A stretch of DNA of 64,000 nt from Eudorina sp. 2006-703-Eu-15 (lineage: Eukaryota > Chlorophyta > Chlorophyceae > Chlamydomonadales > Volvocaceae). Every line of letters starts with the position of its first letter. Within the stretch, counting starts at the first letter, position 1. The notes under the pieces were generated by a model. The model was not told the origin of the DNA and searched no databases. It was given only the letters and a program-made list of their open reading frames with translations. The position numbers and the translations under genes are program-made. Shown here piece by piece: positions 61,425 to 64,000 of the stretch. The DNA is taken from the NCBI GenBank assembly GCA_003117195.1, contig BDSI01000046.1, forward strand, positions 248,001-312,000. Direction: 5' to 3'.

Positions 61425-64000
61425 AGGGCGGCTTATGAAGTACAAAGCCAAGGGGAAGTGAGGACACCACACAGCGGCGCTGACGCCGGATGCACCGATG
61501 GCCCGCGGGGTCCACTGTCACGTGACTGGCTCAAGGCGGCGCCGCGCATCACCCGGGTGGGCATGCGATCCGTTCCACGCGGGCCGTGACGGGCAGTCGA
61601 ACCCTCCACGCCCCATTTCGTGGTGTGGATTGAGCTCTAACCGGTCGGAAACAAGCGCCCCTAGCCATGGTCTTGCCATGATCTGGCCACGCATGGCTCC
61701 TCGCGGCCCCGGCAACGCAGTCCGGTGGCCGGGCCCATTTGTGAGGCTGCTCGCGGGCCGTTGGGCTGTTGGCGAATCGGCGCTGTCATGTACGGCGTGC
61801 CCGCGCCCGGCGTGTGTTCCGTACGGGGCGCTTATCAGTGCGGGATTGAGGCCCCATTGTGAATGGCCCCCATCGGGACTGCCGATGTGGCCTGAAGAGG
61901 GGCGAGTCGCGATCGGTGCGCTCTTCGCGGCTTTACATGTCTAGTTTGCGGTTTCATGTTAACCGCCTCCAGATCCCCTCCATGGGCAGCAATGCAGTAG
62001 GATCTCAGCGAGTGCAATAAACCACCGTTCAATCAAGCACGTACATCTTGCCAACATCTGAATTAATGCCGGCCCGGCCAGACGGAGTGCGCGATGTGCC
62101 AGCGCAGCGGTGCCTCGCAAGGAAAACGTCACCTCGGAACTTTAGTCGAGGAAGGAATAAATCCCAATCCAGCTTTACCCGGAAAGGATCTTCCTAGCGC
62201 AGTACATGAGGAAAGACAGGGCGCCAGGTACCCGTACGGGTACATTGAATTGCCGCTCTCGCAAGCGTACGCCTACATGACCTCGGTTTTGTAAATCGAG
62301 AGACTATCGGGCCATCGAGCTGAAAGCGTATGCCCACGATATGGCCTGCCGTTTCCACACCAGGATTGTACGACCTTCACAACGATCGGAAACCCAACAG
62401 TCAAGCGCCGCATGGAGTGTTTGCGCGCCCAGGCGTCGAGCAAAATTCAAACAGTCGAGGCCTGCAACGTCGTAGCAGTAATTATTTTTACGCTTTGCAT
62501 ATAGAATCGGTTTTATATTCCCCGGATTGAGATTAAGCGGTTGCTTTCGGCCTGGTGCCAGCCGTCGCAAGCTGAGGTGCATGGCTGAACATTCCCGCTT
62601 CCCAGCGGCAAAAAAGTGCTTCCGATCCTGTTTAATTTCCGTGACAATTTGAACAGTGCTCGACAACCGTGGACCTGAATGGTAGTGTAGGCTTTAGGGC
62701 AATAGCGCTTACATTAGATCTATTAGGGTACTGATAAAAAAATAATACAAATCAATCAGAATAAACAGATAAATTATTAGAACACGATCAGTAACAAACA
62801 ACCCAAGCCACCAATGAAAACTGACGCCGGAGTAAGCGGTGCAGGCACGCGAAGGGGCGCCGGGTCCGACGCTTATTCAACCGTTCTTACAAATTAAGAT
62901 GAGGCGCGAAAGTCAACGGACCAAGTTTTCTGATCGCCACCATCGCCATAACCAAACCCGGGCGGGAAAGCCAGAAACGTTAAACGCTGTGCTTGCACTG
63001 GCGCTGCACGGGTGCCGTTGGGGTGCGAGGCAACAGCGCACGGCAGCGCGCTCCGTCTCGTGCGCATGCGGTTGGGCACACGTGTGAGCTTTTGGCCTTT
63101 CACCTGCTCCTGCAGTGCCGCTGCAGGGATGCGTGGCGGCGTGAGGTGGGGGAAAGGGCGGCGGCTTTTTCAAACCAGCCAATGCCGGTAAAACAACCAC
63201 CGACGCCCGTTCGCCCTAGAAACCGGACGGTGGTGTCAGTGCCCCGCCTGATGCGTGATGCCGCCAGAGCTCCGCTAGTCCCGCCCTTGCAGCGTTTGCT
63301 CGGTCGGTCCGAAGCACAGAAGCTCCGAAGACGTATCCTGACCTGCGTGTTACGTCCTTGAACGTGCAATAGCAAAAACGCTTGCCTCCTGGGAATGAGG
63401 CTCGGCAAGGTTATCGGCTATGGTTTCGTGCGGTAGCCGGAGATGCATTCTGCCCCTGGAACCCGTGCGCAACTGCATCCACAGCATGGTGGCCAACCGA
63501 TGACACGCGGAGTCGGTTCAGTGGGTGAAATTCTTTAGTTTGCAGTCGGCGCGGGTCGGCGGCACTGAACTGGCTGACTCTCTGACGAACGCGGGCGAGC
63601 AACGCAAGTGATTGAACAGCGCCTGACGGCGCCCACGGGGACAGTCCTTTCGCGCGGGTGGGGTTGGCAAATGCGACCGCCAGGGACCGCCTTGCGAAAA
63701 AGGGCGCAAACCGCGACCCGCAGCCCGAAACCAAACACAGTGAGGCGGCTAAACTACAAGAAAACTCAAGTCTGTGCAAAAGTTCATGCGCGCAAGTACC
63801 TCCGCATCTGTAGTTTTTCGTTTGCGCTGTGCTGCGACGTCCGGTACTTCCCTCGACTCGTCCCGTCGCGGGCGCGGAGAATGTCCCGGCTGATTTGCTT
63901 GTAACAAAAACGATTATGTCAAGTATTTAAAGATTCACAGCGATGTCCGAAGCATGCGAAACAGGGCACTGCCGCGGACGCGGCGCCGCCCGGCGCCGCC

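Overview
The window looks like nuclear DNA of a green alga, most likely volvocine (Chlamydomonadales). Genes are GC-rich and split into many short exons by GT-AG introns that often begin GTGAGG or GTGGGC. Exons hold long Ala, Gly, Gln and Pro runs. Microsatellites and minisatellites are abundant, TGTAA (the algal poly(A) signal) follows at least two genes, and retroelement debris lies between genes. No bacterial operon structure is visible. The organism call is an inference from these traits.

I built gene models by hand, chaining ORF pieces through splice sites with compatible phases. (1) 8571-11672 (+): 3' part of an unrecognised gene, five exons. (2) 15463-20300 (-): F-box protein with leucine-rich repeats, five exons, 1041 residues. 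(3) 20734-23182 (+): small probable plastid protein, three exons, 263 residues, divergent from gene 2. (4) 31750-49618 (-): 27 exons, 1723 residues, a SET-domain histone H3K4 methyltransferase of the ATXR3/SDG2 type. (5) 50060-58207 (+): 13 exons, 928 residues, a charged Arg/Asp/Lys/Glu-rich low-complexity protein of unknown function, head-to-head with gene 4 across 441 bases. Coding lengths of genes 2-5 are multiples of three after joining, which supports the models.

The first 8.5 kb is mostly decayed mobile DNA: a non-LTR retrotransposon 3' part (zinc-knuckle and endonuclease-like motifs), a frame-broken reverse transcriptase piece, a SINE-like repeat, a (ATTCC)n satellite, a poly-Gln ORF and an ORF built on a 10-bp minisatellite. 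Between 23.2 and 31.7 kb is a second gene-poor block with a decayed LTR-retrotransposon gag-protease. The last 5.8 kb has no gene I can support, only a candidate poly(A) signal and long (CA)n tracts.

The most unusual signal is a short repeat (core CTACCAATTTCCTAT) found about 15 times, always in introns of genes 1, 2, 4 and 5. Copies nearest a 3' splice site lie in the sense direction; copies nearest a 5' splice site are antisense. The C-rich side therefore always faces the closer exon. Introns also carry other shared short repeats and three large minisatellites.
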